DNA of 64,000 nt from Yersinia enterocolitica. GTDB lineage: Bacteria; Pseudomonadota; Gammaproteobacteria; Enterobacterales; Enterobacteriaceae. The notes beneath the pieces were generated by a model that was not told where the DNA came from, ran no database searches, and saw nothing but the letters and a program-made list of their open reading frames with translations. Of the stretch, positions 1 through 10,114 are shown in pieces. How positions within the stretch are numbered: the first letter of the stretch is position 1; the number at the start of each line of letters is the position of its first letter. The stretch is taken from NCBI GenBank assembly GCA_002082245.2, contig NBTC02000002.1:3224001-3288000 (forward strand), written 5' to 3'. The translations under genes were made by a program, and so were the position numbers.

Positions 1-477
1 GGGGCCAAATACCGCCACCAGCACTAATGCCAGCAACAGGCTTGGCAGTGCCAGCATGATATCGACAACACGCATGATGATGGCATCAACGATACCGCCA
101 AAATAACCGGCCAATAAACCGAAAATCACGCCCATCACCAGTGATAGCACCACCACCAGACAACCCACCAGCAGCGAGAGGCGAGCACCGTACATCAGGC
201 GAGATAAGACATCACGGCCCACATCATCGGTACCCAGCAGGAATTTCCAACTGCCGCCCTCTTCCCAGACCGGCGGCTTCAGTAACGCATCACGAAATTG
301 CTCTGCCGGCCCGTGCGGGGCAAGCCAGGTAGCACCGGCAGCAATCAATAGCATAATAATAATGTAGAACAGGCCGATAACAGCCCCTTTATTGCGCTTG
401 AAATAGTGCCAAAACTCCTGCAATGGAGTCATCGGCTTCGGCGCACTTTTTACTGTAGACTCAGTAAGTTGAGACAT
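1..477 (-). CDS. dppC: Dipeptide ABC transporter permease DppC (N-terminal part, runs off the window)
   Basis: Second inner-membrane permease of the dipeptide (and haem) importer DppABCDF. Reading leftward from an ATG at 477, about 159 codons stay open to the window edge; the E. coli protein has about 300 residues, so the C-terminal half is missing here. The visible part shows the cytoplasmic leader ([10 protein letters not shown]), a first membrane segment rich in Ile and Leu, a periplasmic stretch containing [13 protein letters not shown], which is characteristic of DppC/OppC permeases, and the start of the transmembrane domain. It follows dppB by 10 bases, so the two are surely cotranscribed; dppD and dppF are expected beyond the left edge. 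Confidence 0.95.
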   Translation of the reverse strand, partial: MSQLTESTVKSAPKPMTPLQEFWHYFKRNKGAVIGLFYIIIMLLIAAGATWLAPHGPAEQFRDALLKPPVWEEGGSWKFLLGTDDVGRDVLSRLMYGARLSLLVGCLVVVLSLVMGVIFGLLAGYFGGIVDAIIMRVVDIMLALPSLLLALVLVAVFGP

Positions 478-487
478 TCTGCGCCCC

Positions 488-1507
488 TTATTTCTTGTGA
501 CGAATACGCGGGTTAACTACGCCATAGAGCACATCTACCAGCAAGTTAACTAAAATAATCATGATTGCGACCAGCAACACACCACCCTGAACCACTGGGT
601 AATCACGGCGTTGCAAAGCATCCATCAGCCAGCGCCCTAACCCCGGCCAGGAGAAGATGGTTTCCGTCAGGATAGCGCCTGCCAGCATGGTACCAACCTG
701 CAAACCAATCACGGTAACCACCGGTAGCAAAGCATTACGCAGTGCATGGACCACAATCACCCGCATCCGGCTCAGGCCTTTCGCCCGCGCAGTACGGATA
801 TAATCTTCACCCAAGACTTCCAGCATCGAGGAGCGCGTCATACGCACGATGACGGCAAGAGGGATAGTCCCTAAAACGATGGCAGGCAAAATCATATGCA
901 TCACCGCGTCTTTGAAATCACCCGGCTCACCCCAAACAAAGGTGTCAATCAGCATAAAACCAGTCAAAGGCAGGCTGTCATCAAGGAACACCGTATCACT
1001 GACGCGCCCGGAAACCGGAGTCAGGTTCCATTGGACCGAGACCAACATAATCAGCATGATGCCCCACCAGAAGATAGGCATCGAATAGCCGGTAAGGGAG
1101 ATCCCAACAGCGGTGTGATCGAATATTGAACCGCGTTTAACTGCCGCCAACACCCCCACCGGAATACCCACCGCGATAGCAAACAGCATCGCGCAGATCC
1201 CCAGTTCCAGTGTCGCTTTAAAGCGTGGGACGAACTCTTCCCAGACAGCAATACGGCTTTTCAGCGAGATGCCGAGGTCGCCATGTAATACGCCATTCAC
1301 ATAATGGAAGTATTGTTGATAGAGAGGCTTGTCTAGCCCCATTTCCGCCATGATTTGAGCATGACGCTCGGTGGAGATGCCGCGTTCCCCAGCCATGATG
1401 GTCACCGGGTCACCCGGGATCATATGGACAAAAGCAAAGGTCAGCAAAGTAATGCCGATAAACGTTGGGATAACTAACCCCAAACGTCGGAGTATGAACT
1501 GCAACAT
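488..1507 (-). CDS. dppB: Dipeptide ABC transporter permease DppB
   Basis: Inner-membrane permease that pairs with DppC to form the channel of the dipeptide importer. The protein has 339 residues, the length of the E. coli protein, when it starts at [10 protein letters not shown]; an in-frame start 29 codons upstream (1594) is open, but that extension is not part of the family, so 1507 is chosen. Visible hallmarks are the N-terminal membrane helix, the HMIPGDP segment, the conserved [10 protein letters not shown] membrane region, and the EAA loop containing [12 protein letters not shown], which contacts the DppD/DppF ATPases. It ends in NPRIRHKK like its orthologues. It is separated from dppA by about 430 bases that hold an ERIC element. 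Confidence 0.97.
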   Translation of the reverse strand: MLQFILRRLGLVIPTFIGITLLTFAFVHMIPGDPVTIMAGERGISTERHAQIMAEMGLDKPLYQQYFHYVNGVLHGDLGISLKSRIAVWEEFVPRFKATLELGICAMLFAIAVGIPVGVLAAVKRGSIFDHTAVGISLTGYSMPIFWWGIMLIMLVSVQWNLTPVSGRVSDTVFLDDSLPLTGFMLIDTFVWGEPGDFKDAVMHMILPAIVLGTIPLAVIVRMTRSSMLEVLGEDYIRTARAKGLSRMRVIVVHALRNALLPVVTVIGLQVGTMLAGAILTETIFSWPGLGRWLMDALQRRDYPVVQGGVLLVAIMIILVNLLVDVLYGVVNPRIRHKK

Positions 1508-1751
1508 ATCCCGAACTCTCTGTGTAGAATGCCGGGCTGCTCGTGGGCAACCCAGCTTATTAAAACCTTCCCAATAAGCTATTTTACTTGCCATTTTGAC
1601 CTAGGGTAGTGCTCACCACCGTCACGTAGCCATGATTTACAAGGTCATGGTGTCCGCTCCAGTGCTTGCGCGCTGTCCATGCTCAAAATTTCTGCGACAA
1701 TGACACTTATTGGGAGAGGTTATATGGCTCACATCTGTATCTGTTTTAACC

Positions 1752-1877
1752 TATACCCTTCATACTTCAAACTGCATGTGCGTTGGCTACACTCAATCAC
1801 CCGAATCACTTACTTCAGTAAGCTCATCGGGACTCATTCGCTTGCCGCCTTCCTGCAATTCGAATTATTTTGGGTAT
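1752..1877. repeat. Full-length ERIC element between dppA and dppB
   Basis: The 126-base segment starts TATACCC and ends GGGTAT, and includes the inner motifs TGCATGTGCGTTGGCT, CTTACTTCAGTAAG and CGCCTTCCTGCAATTCGAA, which are the landmarks of the enterobacterial repetitive intergenic consensus as found in yersiniae. It can fold into one long hairpin when transcribed. It sits in the dppA-dppB intergenic region of the transcript, where it could affect mRNA stability or the ratio of binding protein to permease. E. coli keeps a different repeat-bearing spacer here, so the hairpin role may be conserved while the sequence is not (inference). Confidence 0.9.
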
Positions 1878-1937
1878 CAATAAGAAACCGGCGAATATGC
1901 TTTTACACATACTCACCGGTCTTATGCACGGTTAAAA

Positions 1938-3545
1938 TTAATCCAGGGACACGTTCTCGAAATGGTGTTTACCCAACGGATCTACAACATAACCCTTCAC
2001 TTCTTTACGCACTGGCTCATACACAGTTGAGTGAGCAACAATCAGCGCCGGAGCTTGATCATGCATAACAACCTGAGCTTGTTTGTAAAGTGCGACACGT
2101 TTGTCATGATCAGACTCAGCACGAGCAGGCTGAATCACGTCTTCAAACGGCTTATAACACCATTTGGAGTAGTTGGAACCTTGCTTGGCCGCATCACAGC
2201 TAAACAGGGTGGCGAAGAAGTTGTCTGGGTCCCCATTGTCCCCAGTCCAGCCCATCATCACCGTTTCATGCTCGCCGTCTTTAGCACGCTTGAGGTATTC
2301 GCCCCACTCGTAAGTCACTATCTTGGCTTTCACACCAATTTTCGCCCAATCAGACTGGATCATTTCAGCCATACGACGGGCATTCGGGTTGTACGGACGC
2401 TGAACTGGCATTGCCCACAGATCGATAGCGAATCCATCTGGTAGGCCCGCTTCTTTCAACAGCTCTTTCGCTTTAGCCGGATCGTAAGCGTAATCTTTCA
2501 CGTCATCGTTGTAGCCCCACATAGTCGGTGGGATCAGGTTCTTGGCTGCTTGACCAGCACCCTGATAAACCGCATCAATAATCGCTTCTTTGTTAACAGC
2601 CATGGTCAACGCCTGACGAACCTTCACGTTATCCAATGGTTTTTTCTCAACGTTGAAGGAGAGGTAACCGACGTTCAAGCCAGGTTGCTCCATCAGGTTG
2701 ATGGTTTTGTCTTCTTTCATGCGAGCAATGTCAGCCGGGTTAGGGTATGGCATAACCTGACATTCATTTTTCTGCAATTTAGCGTAACGGACTGACGCAT
2801 CTGGTGTAATAGAGAACACCAAACGATCAATTTTCGGCTTAGTACCCCAGAAACCCTCAAAGGCTTTGTACAGGATACGGGAGTCCTTTTGGTATTGTTG
2901 CAACTGGAATGGGCCGGTACCGATTGGGTTCAAATCGACTTTTTCCGGGGTGCCCGCTTTCAGCATCTTGTCGGCATATTCAGCAGACAGGATAGAGGCA
3001 AAGTCCATCGCCAGATCGGCAAGGAATGGCGACTCAGGACGCGCCAATTCAAAACGCACGGTGTTGTCGTCAACTTTAACCACATTGGTGATCAAATCAC
3101 CCATACCCATGCCCTGGAAGTATTCATAGCTGCCGCCAGACACTTTATGGTACGGATGTTTGTCATCTTTCTGACGCATGAAGGAGTAGATCACATCGTC
3201 AGCATTGAGATCACGGGTCGGTTTGAAGTCTTTATTATCTTGCCACTTCACGCCTTTACGCAGATGGAAGGTATAGCTTTTGCCATCTGGGCTAACTTCC
3301 CACTTTTCAGCCAGACCAGGTTCAATTTCGGTAGTACCGAGTTTGAATTCAACCAGACGGTTGTAGATGGGTACCGAGCTGGCGTCATACGTTGTGCCAG
3401 AGGTAAAGAGCTGCGGGTTGAAACCCTCAGGTGAACCTTCAGAACAATAGACTAATGTTTTTGCTTGTACACTGGCCGCCACGGTCAGTGCAATCAGCCC
3501 AATACCGAATTTCAGTATCCCTGTTTTTCCCAAGGAAATCGTCAT
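1938..3545 (-). CDS. dppA: Periplasmic dipeptide-binding protein DppA
   Basis: Substrate-binding component of the dipeptide importer, also used in dipeptide chemotaxis and haem uptake in relatives. The protein has 535 residues, as in E. coli. A Sec signal peptide is visible (basic start, hydrophobic LIALTVAASVQA, cleavage after the second Ala before KTLVYCSEG), followed by the SBP_bac_5 fold with NPIGTGPF and ALTMAVNKEAI segments. The start at 3545 has GGAG eight bases upstream. It is first in the dpp operon; the large gap and ERIC hairpin to dppB suggest it is made in excess over the permeases. The leader carries a CA-rich stretch like the GcvB small-RNA target known for dppA. Confidence 0.97.
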   Translation of the reverse strand: MTISLGKTGILKFGIGLIALTVAASVQAKTLVYCSEGSPEGFNPQLFTSGTTYDASSVPIYNRLVEFKLGTTEIEPGLAEKWEVSPDGKSYTFHLRKGVKWQDNKDFKPTRDLNADDVIYSFMRQKDDKHPYHKVSGGSYEYFQGMGMGDLITNVVKVDDNTVRFELARPESPFLADLAMDFASILSAEYADKMLKAGTPEKVDLNPIGTGPFQLQQYQKDSRILYKAFEGFWGTKPKIDRLVFSITPDASVRYAKLQKNECQVMPYPNPADIARMKEDKTINLMEQPGLNVGYLSFNVEKKPLDNVKVRQALTMAVNKEAIIDAVYQGAGQAAKNLIPPTMWGYNDDVKDYAYDPAKAKELLKEAGLPDGFAIDLWAMPVQRPYNPNARRMAEMIQSDWAKIGVKAKIVTYEWGEYLKRAKDGEHETVMMGWTGDNGDPDNFFATLFSCDAAKQGSNYSKWCYKPFEDVIQPARAESDHDKRVALYKQAQVVMHDQAPALIVAHSTVYEPVRKEVKGYVVDPLGKHHFENVSLD

Positions 3546-3563
3546 CGCTTGTGCTCCATTATG

Positions 3564-3583
3564 GTGATGTGTGTTGTGTGTAC
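3564..3583 (-). promoter_or_regulatory. CA-rich GcvB-type sRNA target in the dppA leader
   Basis: On the message strand the leader reads TACACACAACACACATCA about 18-38 bases before the dppA start. GcvB represses dppA and other amino-acid and peptide transporter mRNAs in enterobacteria by pairing its GU-rich R1 region with just such CA-rich leaders. The match to this principle is seen; pairing itself is inferred. Confidence 0.6.
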
Positions 3584-4029
3584 GGCCAGACCCTATAATT
3601 TTTTCGTCCGTGGACTGTACCGTTTTGGCTCATTAGCCGCAGGGATGCGGGATTGAGATGTCGGATAAAAGCTATCACGACAGCAATTTTGAATGCATTG
3701 AATCACCCAAACTGCTCTCTATGACTCCCCCTGAGGGTACCAATTTGGCAACAGTTGGTGGCAACGTCAATACGGTCTGAAAGGTTTTATCAAGACAATG
3801 AGAAACAGCATGCAAACATAAAAAAAACTTCTCGTTAACATTATTAGCATGAAAAATTATGCTAGCGGTAATATGCCAGCGATATTGACTGGCTAATTAG
3901 AATAAAGCAGTCGCAACATCCAGTGACAAACGAAAAAACTTTGTTGCTAAATGATGCATATCTGGTCGGATTTTTTTGTAATCTCGACAGAAAACAGGAG
4001 GAAATGCTGTCGTGACAGCCGATAAGTGA

Positions 4030-4045
4030 CGTGATCGTTGTCACA
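4030..4045. promoter_or_regulatory. CRP-like site in the long gap upstream of dppA
   Basis: CGTGA-N6-TCACA differs from the CRP consensus TGTGA-N6-TCACA at one core base. It lies about 485 bases upstream of the dppA start, rather far for direct activation, in a 770-base gap (3546-4314) that otherwise holds AT-rich sequence, the dppA leader and the tRNA terminator, with no gene I would support. Confidence 0.4.
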
Positions 4046-4276
4046 TCCAGCCAGAATTTCACACATCTTGCGTGCCGTTAAAAAAGCAAAGTCAGCTTGC
4101 CACCCCCCTCACCGTCCAAGAGATAGCAAGGCTTCATACGAAAGTGCACCCTAATGGTGCCCCTTATGAGTGCATGACTGCGCAACAGATATTATCGGTG
4201 ACCAAATCATGTCAGTGGGGGCGATTTAGATTAAGGAAATAGCGGGATGGATAGGCAAATTTGGCAGAAAAAACAC

Positions 4277-4303
4277 AAAAAAAAACCTGACTTAAAAGTC
4301 AGG
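4277..4303 (-). terminator. Rho-independent terminator of the tRNA-Pro gene
   Basis: On the minus strand a CCTGACTT/AAGTCAGG-type hairpin (4286-4303) is followed by an uninterrupted run of nine U residues, beginning a dozen bases after the tRNA CCA end. This is a textbook intrinsic terminator. Confidence 0.88.
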
Positions 4304-4314
4304 GTTCTTAAATT

Positions 4315-4391
4315 TGGTCGGCGAGAGAGGATTCGAACCTCCGACCCACTGGTCCCAAACCAGTTGCGCTACCAAGCTGCGCTACTCGCCG
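4315..4391 (-). tRNA. proM: tRNA-Pro, anticodon UGG
   Basis: The 77-nt gene on the minus strand starts CGGCGAGTAGCGCAGC, has the anticodon loop TTTGGGA with anticodon TGG flanked by the ACTGG/CCAGT stem, the T loop GGTTCGAATCC, and an encoded CCA. It matches the E. coli proM tRNA, which reads CCN proline codons. In E. coli the tRNA next to dppA is proK (anticodon CGG), so the isoacceptor differs here. A strong terminator follows directly. Confidence 0.97.
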
Positions 4392-4507
4392 AATCGGGGC
4401 GCATCTTACTGCTACGATTTTTGGCCGTCAATCACTTTTTAACAAACGCTGAGTGACTGTTGTTAAAAACATCACCAACGGCTAAAACTGACGCATTTGC
4501 ACGTAAA

Positions 4508-5875
4508 TCAGGCTTCCGCTTGCTTTAATTCTGGCGATTGCGCCCGTAGGAATGGCAGCAAGAAGAATGCAGATAAACAGGCCGCAATGGAAATAACCAC
4601 AAAGAAACCATTCCAGTGCCAAACCTCCATCACGCGGGCAATGGGGTAGCCAGATAAGGCCGCACCCAAGTAGGCAAACAACCCAACAAAACCGGTAGCA
4701 GCTCCCGCAGCATCCTTATGTGAGCATTCAGCGGCAGCCATACCAATTAACATCTGCGGGCCAAAAATGAAGAAGCCAATGGCAAAGAAGCAACTCGCCT
4801 GCAAGATGTAACTGACACCCGGCATAATCCACAACGACGCCACCGAGAGGAAAATTCCAATAGCAAATATCAAGTTCATTGGCCCACGGTTGCCACGGAA
4901 CCACTTATCAGAACCCCAACCTGCCACCAACGAGCCAATAAAACCCCCCACCTCGAACAGTGAAATCGCCGAGTTGGCCGTCATCAATGAATAACCTTTC
5001 TCTTGTGTCAAATAAAGGTTACCCCAGTCATTGATAGCAGTACGAACGATATAAACCAGCACGTAAGATACCGCCAGCAACCAGATATATTTGTTGGTTA
5101 ATACATAGCGCTTCACAATCTCTTTATTTGATAGCCCCTGGCCTTCAGATTCCTGGACCAATTCCATCGCATCATTGCGCCACTTACCCACACTCGGCAA
5201 CCCCATCGTGCTCGGCTTATCACGCAAGCGCCAACACATCAGTAAACCGATCACCACACCGATAATACCAGGGATAATCATGCCGTAACGCCAGCTAAAG
5301 TGCAGAGAAATAAAGCCGACCAACAAGGGAATCAGTGCACCACCAAAGTTATGCGAAGTATTCCACATCGCCCACCAACCCCCGCGTTCTGAGCGCGAAT
5401 ACCAACTGGTCAGGATTTTGGAACAAGGCGGCCAACCCCAACCTTGGAAGAAGGCATTAAGGATCCACAAAGAACCAAACACAAGCAGTGACGAGCTCAT
5501 GCCGAACAGGATATTGATAACCCCGGTCATAACCAACCCAATGCCCATAAAGTAGCGCGGATTTGAGCGGTCACTTATCATGCCGGAGATAAATTTAGAG
5601 CAACCATAAGTGATATAAAAGAGTGTGCCTAAAATCCCGACATCAGACATGGTCAGCCCTAAATCACTCAGCATTGCAGGCATGATGAAGTTAAAGCTTT
5701 TACGGGTGAAATAGAACGCAGCGTAGCCGATATACATCGTCCACATTAGTTGAATACGCCAATATTTATAAGACGAATCAATTTGCGCTTGATCCGTGAC
5801 GGGCGGCACGTTATCGCGGCTTTTGAGGAAAGACCACATGTGAACCTCAGAAATTTTTTCAAGTAGAGTCATCAT
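4508..5875 (-). CDS. uhpC: Hexose-phosphate sensor/receptor UhpC (MFS fold)
   Basis: Membrane receptor of the Major Facilitator Superfamily that binds external glucose-6-phosphate and signals to UhpB; it resembles a transporter, but its main job is sensing. Family hallmarks are YFTRKSFN after the first helix, SDRSNPRYFMGIGL in the loop between helices 2 and 3, the SWYSRSERGGWWAMWNTSHN block, and GPQMLIGMAAAECSHK near the end. Twelve membrane segments are expected. The start is open to choice: 5875 (455 residues, GAGG just upstream) or 5839 (MWSFLKS, 443 residues, also with GAGG), the second being closer to the 439-residue E. coli protein. It follows uhpB by 57 bases. The transporter gene uhpT does not follow; a tRNA and dpp do. 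Confidence 0.93.
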   Translation of the reverse strand: MMTLLEKISEVHMWSFLKSRDNVPPVTDQAQIDSSYKYWRIQLMWTMYIGYAAFYFTRKSFNFIMPAMLSDLGLTMSDVGILGTLFYITYGCSKFISGMISDRSNPRYFMGIGLVMTGVINILFGMSSSLLVFGSLWILNAFFQGWGWPPCSKILTSWYSRSERGGWWAMWNTSHNFGGALIPLLVGFISLHFSWRYGMIIPGIIGVVIGLLMCWRLRDKPSTMGLPSVGKWRNDAMELVQESEGQGLSNKEIVKRYVLTNKYIWLLAVSYVLVYIVRTAINDWGNLYLTQEKGYSLMTANSAISLFEVGGFIGSLVAGWGSDKWFRGNRGPMNLIFAIGIFLSVASLWIMPGVSYILQASCFFAIGFFIFGPQMLIGMAAAECSHKDAAGAATGFVGLFAYLGAALSGYPIARVMEVWHWNGFFVVISIAACLSAFFLLPFLRAQSPELKQAEA

Positions 5876-5932
5876 GTTCCTCGTGCGTACAAAACCAATG
5901 AGAAAAAACCCTGCAAAAACCGAGAATATTTC

Positions 5933-7465
5933 TTAGTTTTCATTAGCTGGCAGAGAAACTGTGGGCAAGATCACATTTAAACAGGTGCCGTTATCGACAC
6001 TCAGCGTAAAATCCCCCCCTAAAGCACTCACCCGTGATTGCATACCTCTTAGCCCATAACCTGGGGTTAATGTCGCCAAATCAACACCTTTTCCATTATC
6101 GCGAATCGTCAGTGTTATCTGTCTATCATTCTGTTGTGCATTAATTTCAATCCGGCTGGCAGCACCATGGCGATAGGCATTGGTTACTCCCTCCTGACAG
6201 ATACGGTATAGGGTGATTTTCAGTGTTTCATCTATATCAGCGTCACTGAGTTGCCAGTTAAGCACACCGGTCACTGATTGATCCTGCGGAATAAGTTCAC
6301 GTATTAGTGCAGCAATAGCCGCCGATAAGGGCAGATTATTCAATGCCGCAGGCCACAGTTTCGCCAAAACATCATGGACACCATCGTAAACCCGCAACGC
6401 CAGCGTCTCGACCATTTCGGCACTGGCCAATACCTGTGGTTGGGTAGTTAACCGTTTGATAATACTGGCTTGGGTTCGGATAACCGTCACTGTCTGCCCA
6501 ACCTCATCATGCAGTTCACGTGCAACATCACGCCGGGCATGTTCTTCGGCCACCACCAATGCTTTAGCCAACTCACGATTTTCATTCAGCCGTAGCTGTA
6601 ATTGGTAATTTAACTCGCGCTGACGCTGGATCCCCGCACCTAATAATAAGCCGGTCAAACTCTGCGCCAATAACGACAACAACAAATCACGGTGTGAATC
6701 TAATTCTGCGGGGGTATTGATCAATAACACCATGCCATTGAGCAATGTGGCCACCACCGCCCCTTGCCAACCATAGCGATAAGACATAAATACAATCGGG
6801 ATTGCCAAACAGAACGGTGCAAACAAATACAAATCTGACTCGGTGACATGATGTTGTAGCCATATGCTCAAGGCGAATAGCAGCAGATACCACAGGATAT
6901 GGCGCAAACGTAGATTAATGGGTTTATGAATCAGCCCCGGCTCCAGCGGAGCCCAGATTTGACGCGCCAGATAGTGCCACAACAACAGACAAATCGGCGC
7001 GATGGTAAATCCACCCACCAACCCCAATAACAGCGCCATCGCACCCTGACCACTGTTAATTTGCCATCCTAATGCTTGTATCAATGCAGCACCAAAAATC
7101 ACCACACCTTGCATCAAGGGCCACTTCCATTCACTGCCGCTGCTCTGATTGCGCAACAGCCAAGGAGAAGCGATAACCGCCAATAACGTGGTCGCCAGCA
7201 GTAAGGGAATCGCAGCCCACAGCAAGCTATAAGGATAGCCAAACTGATCGGTCAGCAGCCACCATAGCAGTGCATCACCCAACAGAATGCCCGGCCAATA
7301 TTGACGTGGGCTTTGCAATAAAATGCCCATCCGCAGGCCAAACGGGAACAGCAGTAGTGCCTGTAACGGCCGATCAACTAATTGAGTGCCAACGGACCAT
7401 AAACAGAAAGCTGCAGTGATATAAATAAATAACAATGCCAGCAGCATAATAAAACGCTGCATCAT
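5933..7465 (-). CDS. uhpB: Sensor histidine kinase UhpB
   Basis: Inner-membrane histidine kinase that phosphorylates UhpA when UhpC reports external hexose phosphate. The 510 residues are close to the 500 of E. coli. The first 280 or so residues form a hydrophobic MASE1-type sensor with eight or more membrane segments. A HisKA_3 dimerisation domain follows, with the phospho-acceptor in the motif RELHDEVGQ, and then a HATPase domain with [12 protein letters not shown] (N box), IRDNGKGVD (G1) and [10 protein letters not shown] (G2). The start codon overlaps the uhpA stop by four bases (ATGA), indicating translational coupling. Confidence 0.95.
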   Translation of the reverse strand: MMQRFIMLLALLFIYITAAFCLWSVGTQLVDRPLQALLLFPFGLRMGILLQSPRQYWPGILLGDALLWWLLTDQFGYPYSLLWAAIPLLLATTLLAVIASPWLLRNQSSGSEWKWPLMQGVVIFGAALIQALGWQINSGQGAMALLLGLVGGFTIAPICLLLWHYLARQIWAPLEPGLIHKPINLRLRHILWYLLLFALSIWLQHHVTESDLYLFAPFCLAIPIVFMSYRYGWQGAVVATLLNGMVLLINTPAELDSHRDLLLSLLAQSLTGLLLGAGIQRQRELNYQLQLRLNENRELAKALVVAEEHARRDVARELHDEVGQTVTVIRTQASIIKRLTTQPQVLASAEMVETLALRVYDGVHDVLAKLWPAALNNLPLSAAIAALIRELIPQDQSVTGVLNWQLSDADIDETLKITLYRICQEGVTNAYRHGAASRIEINAQQNDRQITLTIRDNGKGVDLATLTPGYGLRGMQSRVSALGGDFTLSVDNGTCLNVILPTVSLPANEN

Positions 7466-8052
7466 AGATTCAATACCTGCTTAGCTAACTCAACGTTATT
7501 ACTGACACCGAGCTTGGAAAATAAGTTAGCTCGATGAACATGCACGGTTTTCGGTGACAGGCCAAGTGACTCGGCTATCTCGCGCACTTCCATTCCTTGC
7601 GCTAATAACAAGGCAACTTCCCGCTCACGTCGGGTTAAGGGGTCAACAGCAATACGAGTCAATTGTTGGGCGATTTCAGGCATCAGATAGACGCCGCCAC
7701 TGCCAACGGTACGGACAGCGGAAACCAGATCTTCTGGCTTACAACGCTTGGATAGGAACCCCCGCGCACCACGCTCCAACGCCATTTCCACTAGCGCCGG
7801 GCTGTCGTGCATCGAGAGCATAATGACCCCCATCCCTGAAGGGAGGTCTTTCAGTAAATCTAAACCACTCTCATCAGGCATCGAGATATCACAAATACAG
7901 ATATTCGCCTGTAGGCTAGGTAATCCGAGGCGTGCCTGTTTTGCTGAACTAAACTCCCCCACCACTTGAATATCGTCTTCCAGAGAAAGTAGCTGGGCAA
8001 AACCTGAGCGCACAATGTCATGATCATCAATAAAGGCAACACGGTAAGTCAT
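7462..8052 (-). CDS. uhpA: Response regulator UhpA (NarL/FixJ family)
   Basis: Cytoplasmic transcription activator for hexose-phosphate uptake. The receiver domain (about residues 3-115) shows the acidic pair DD near residue 10, the phospho-acceptor Asp at about residue 55 in [12 protein letters not shown], and the conserved Lys in LSKRC. The C-terminal LuxR-type helix-turn-helix is clear: [15 protein letters not shown], then [18 protein letters not shown]. The 196 residues match E. coli UhpA. It is the first gene of a uhpA-uhpB-uhpC operon; its target in relatives is the uhpT promoter, which is not in this window. Confidence 0.96.
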   Translation of the reverse strand: MTYRVAFIDDHDIVRSGFAQLLSLEDDIQVVGEFSSAKQARLGLPSLQANICICDISMPDESGLDLLKDLPSGMGVIMLSMHDSPALVEMALERGARGFLSKRCKPEDLVSAVRTVGSGGVYLMPEIAQQLTRIAVDPLTRREREVALLLAQGMEVREIAESLGLSPKTVHVHRANLFSKLGVSNNVELAKQVLNL

Positions 8053-8162
8053 GGAAGACTCCAGCCAGTAGGGATTGGAACTGGAGTATACCGTAACCTA
8101 AAAGTGACAATGGGATTGGAATCAAAAATCATTCCGTATCGGATTATACTTGTGCTAAATGT

Positions 8163-9845
8163 TTATTTTGCGGGCCGCCCCGGTGCCTGGCACCAGTTAT
8201 TCTGGGCATTAATGCCGCCATCTGGCGAGGTATAACCTAAACAACCCAAAATAGAATCAAACAATTCAACCTGACGATGGGTCTTACCCACCCGCTGCTC
8301 AGCCTGTAGTTGCTCAAAAGCCGCGAGATGATCCGGTTGCGCCAGGAATTTGTCCGAGGCCCAAACCATCAATGGCACACGGAATTGCTCCGGGGGCGCC
8401 ATTTCACGTGGTGTTCCATGGAAGTGGGAGTTCTCGTCAATAGACTCACCATGATCCGATGCATAAAACACTAATGCTTTTTTATCCCGCATTTGGTCAA
8501 TCACATTTGCGATAAACGAATCGGTATACAGCACACTGTTATCAAAAGCGTTCACCAATTGCTGCTTACTGCAAAAATCATCGACCCCCATACATTCAGG
8601 CTGATAGCGGGCATAACTGCGGGGATAGCGTTGGGAATAGAGGTAATGTGAGCCTTTGGTATGCAATACCACCAAATGTTTGCCTACAGGATAACGTCCC
8701 AGAGACTCCTTCAATTCATCAACCAGCAGCATGTCATCTACCGGCTTATCATCGTTGCGCTTCTCTGAAGCAATCAATTCACGGAACGAGTAATTATCAG
8801 TATTCGCATTGTTGTAAAACCAAATTTCGCTCTGCATGGCAAACAGTTCAGAGGTAAAACCCAATGATTTCATCACCGTAAACACATTTTGCTCTTTCAA
8901 TGTGCGCTGTGGATTATTCTCAGTGCCGCCTTCGCGCACAAACATGCAGCGCAGTGAAAGTTTGGTTGAGGTATCACAAGATGTGCCACGGAAAGCGACT
9001 AAATTCTTCTCTTTACTCAGGCGAGGAGTGGTATCACGTGGGTATCCCAACAACCCCATATGATCCCAACGCGTTGTTTCGCCAATGATAAACACAACAT
9101 AGGTGTCATCAATACCGGCAGGCGCGATATAAGTATGGTGTTCGGTCGGGTTATACAATGTTACCGCATCATAACGCTCGTTATATTGGGTATAAGCATA
9201 TAAACCCAATGCAGCCAACCAGTTAGAGGGTAAATATGAGTGAGCAACCACACCGCCATAACTCGGCAAATCCACCGTTTTCAGTTGCTCATTAGCATCT
9301 TGTACATTATCCAGATAGCGTAACGGCAACCAAACCAGCGCCACAGCAACCGCCATCAACAAAACAGGCTTAATACGCTGCCCTGGTGTCAAAAATTGCT
9401 CAAGCAGGGTTAGCCGCAGAGTGTTTTTCCAGATAAGTAGTAACGGTAGTGTGCTGACCAATACCATCCAAATGACAAAATGTAACCCGATGACTTCTTT
9501 CGATAAATCTGTATCGGTGGTCAGCACCGAAATAACGATGCCGTAGCCAATGACAACATTGAAAAAAGTCATGTAATAGCTGGCAGCGACAGAAATTAGG
9601 ACCAGCAGGGTGGCAATAACACGATAAAACCACCGGCCACCGAGGGAGATCACCCTCATAACAAAAAAGGTAAACAGAATAATGGCCATCACTTCGATGA
9701 TAGCAGACACGACTTTTATGCCTTGGATACCTTGGCTAAAGGAGTCAAAACGACGATAAAAGACAGATATATTCAGGAAAATACCAATATAAACAGCCAA
9801 CAACAAAGAAATGCTTTGCTGTGATAAAGATTTAACTCTGTCCAT
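8163..9845 (-). CDS. eptB: Kdo2-lipid A phosphoethanolamine 7''-transferase EptB
   Basis: Inner-membrane enzyme that transfers phosphoethanolamine to the outer Kdo sugar of lipopolysaccharide, reducing negative surface charge. Five N-terminal membrane helices are followed by a periplasmic sulfatase-fold catalytic domain. Visible are FIIGETTRWDH (metal ligand Glu), the CDTSTKLSLRCMF region with the Thr nucleophile, HTKGSH, and ASDHGES metal ligands; the end SPDGGINAQNNWC matches EptB specifically. I chose the ATG at 9845 (560 residues) because MDRVKSLSQQ aligns with the E. coli start; an upstream GTG at 9869 is open. The dpp-tRNA-Pro-eptB neighbourhood is shared with E. coli, except that uhp genes are placed between. 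Confidence 0.95.
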   Translation of the reverse strand: MDRVKSLSQQSISLLLAVYIGIFLNISVFYRRFDSFSQGIQGIKVVSAIIEVMAIILFTFFVMRVISLGGRWFYRVIATLLVLISVAASYYMTFFNVVIGYGIVISVLTTDTDLSKEVIGLHFVIWMVLVSTLPLLLIWKNTLRLTLLEQFLTPGQRIKPVLLMAVAVALVWLPLRYLDNVQDANEQLKTVDLPSYGGVVAHSYLPSNWLAALGLYAYTQYNERYDAVTLYNPTEHHTYIAPAGIDDTYVVFIIGETTRWDHMGLLGYPRDTTPRLSKEKNLVAFRGTSCDTSTKLSLRCMFVREGGTENNPQRTLKEQNVFTVMKSLGFTSELFAMQSEIWFYNNANTDNYSFRELIASEKRNDDKPVDDMLLVDELKESLGRYPVGKHLVVLHTKGSHYLYSQRYPRSYARYQPECMGVDDFCSKQQLVNAFDNSVLYTDSFIANVIDQMRDKKALVFYASDHGESIDENSHFHGTPREMAPPEQFRVPLMVWASDKFLAQPDHLAAFEQLQAEQRVGKTHRQVELFDSILGCLGYTSPDGGINAQNNWCQAPGRPAK

Positions 9846-10114
9846 ATAACGCCAGGTCTCCAGAGACACTATTTGCGGCTTGAATCAGTCAGACAGTGAA
9901 CCCCCCCTCAGGTTCAGTGCGAGATCAATAAGCATGCTATTGATTTTAGTTACAAGAATTATCTTAACAATTCTTAGTTCGTCAATCCACGAACTAGCGC
10001 ATAGTCTCTAGAGGATATATTGGCTTATTTATTTGAAGTTAGAGCAGAAAATTTGGGGATGCAGCATATAGCCCACAAGATAATTCTCATGGGCTGCTGA
10101 GATGAGAAATTGGC

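Noticed and set aside
2889..3434. 181-codon frame antisense to dppA
   Set aside because: Mirror frame of a well-conserved gene; no independent start signal.
3862..4062. 66-codon minus frame upstream of dppA
   Set aside because: No domain, no ribosome site, cysteine- and serine-rich random-looking sequence.
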